Shown one piece after another: positions 5,749 through 6,092 of a stretch of 6,092 nucleotides of DNA; the stretch's first letter is position 1; every line of letters starts with the position of its first letter. The DNA lies in contig CALCTI010000336.1 of the NCBI GenBank assembly GCA_937894105.1, positions 1-6,092 on the forward strand, given 5' to 3'. The translations under genes and the position numbers were made by a program. Under the pieces are notes generated by a model that saw nothing but the letters and a program-made list of their open reading frames with translations, was not told the origin of the DNA and did no database searches. Origin of the DNA: an uncultured cyanobacterium (GTDB taxonomy: Bacteria > Cyanobacteriota > Cyanobacteriia > CACIAM-69d).

Positions 5749-6092
5749 ATGCTTGGGCGATCGCCATGGGGACCTGCAATTCAGCTTTTCCGCTATCGAA
5801 TTCAGCGGTTAATTAGCCGAGTCACGATTTTTCAATCGCTGGTGCGACCGCGATCGCTAGCGATGGCAGAATCTTGCTTAATTGGGCTAATTTCCGGGCT
5901 GGCGGCGGTGGCTTTGAAAGAATCGGCCACCATACTGGGAAGATTGCGTATTGCCTGGGTGCAAAGCAGCAGCTTACCGGCGTGGATTTTGCTGCCCATG
6001 TTTGGATTTGTGGGCTGTTGGGTGGCGGGCTGGATTGTGCGCACCTTTGCCCCCGAGGGAATTGGTAGCGGAATCCCCCATGTGAAAGCGGT
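5749..6092 (+). CDS. CLC-family chloride channel/antiporter, N-terminal part (runs off the window)
   Basis: The open frame encodes 114 residues before the window ends. A basic amphipathic N-terminus (LFRYRIQRLISR) is followed by a hydrophobic helix (CLIGLISGLAAVALKES), a second (PAWILLPMFGFVGCWVAGWIV), and then GIGSGIPHVKAV. GSGIP is the helix-D selectivity-filter motif of CLC proteins, whose Ser coordinates chloride in the inner membrane. The later GKEGP and GxFxP motifs and the gating glutamate lie beyond the window, so channel versus H+/Cl- exchanger cannot be decided. ATG 5749 is the first start after the in-frame TAA at 5725-5727. It places the motif at residues 106-110, the same numbering as in E. 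coli ClcA, which supports the choice, but no Shine-Dalgarno precedes it. GTG 5842 and ATG 5863 are later alternatives. The gene is divergent from the EfeO-like gene. Confidence 0.85.
   Translation, partial: MLGRSPWGPAIQLFRYRIQRLISRVTIFQSLVRPRSLAMAESCLIGLISGLAAVALKESATILGRLRIAWVQSSSLPAWILLPMFGFVGCWVAGWIVRTFAPEGIGSGIPHVKA

Noticed and set aside
5832..6044. 70-codon minus-strand frame at the window end
   Set aside because: Shadow of the CLC gene, whose GSGIP motif and hydrophobic helices are on the plus strand.

Overview
The window looks like cyanobacterial chromosome. The octamer GCGATCGC (the HIP1 repeat that is over-represented in most cyanobacteria) occurs 12 times in 6.1 kb, where about 0.1 would be expected by chance. 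The protein families also fit: a 'soluble hydrogenase 42 kDa'-type class V aminotransferase, an SLH-domain porin of the SomA/SomB iron-porin type, and a cyanobacterial-style CLC channel. I cannot name the genus.

Layout, left to right. (1) 1-611 (+) is the 3' half of a PLP-dependent alanine-glyoxylate/serine-glyoxylate aminotransferase. An in-frame TAG at 186-188 interrupts it, although conserved sequence continues in the same frame on both sides. A GC-rich hairpin follows. (2) 695-1357 (+) encodes a histidine-rich polytopic membrane protein, possibly related to YdjM-type membrane hydrolases. (3) 2115-1400 (-) is a two-gene unit: a 63-residue single-pass membrane protein, then a GNAT N-acetyltransferase 5 nt downstream. 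(4) 4024-2384 (-) encodes an outer-membrane porin with signal peptide, SLH domain, coiled coil and beta barrel. It has a perfect 19-bp Fur-type palindrome 71 nt upstream of its ATG and a strong intrinsic terminator downstream. (5) 5157-4306 (-) encodes a secreted M75/imelysin-domain protein of the EfeO/EfeM type with an HxxE metal motif. Its promoter region carries a different, perfect 23-bp palindrome over the predicted -35. (6) 5158-5748 is about 590 nt without a convincing gene. (7) 5749 to the window end (+) is the start of a CLC chloride channel/antiporter, cut off just after its GSGIP selectivity motif.

The most coherent biology is an iron-acquisition pair. A Fur-controlled outer-membrane porin would let iron into the periplasm, and an EfeO-like periplasmic protein would bind it. 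The two lie on the same strand, but each has its own upstream regulatory palindrome, so they are probably separate transcription units answering to different regulators. The permease (EfeU/FTR1) and peroxidase (EfeB) partners are not in this window. The rest is ordinary housekeeping or accessory content. I see no mobile element, CRISPR array, tRNA or rRNA.
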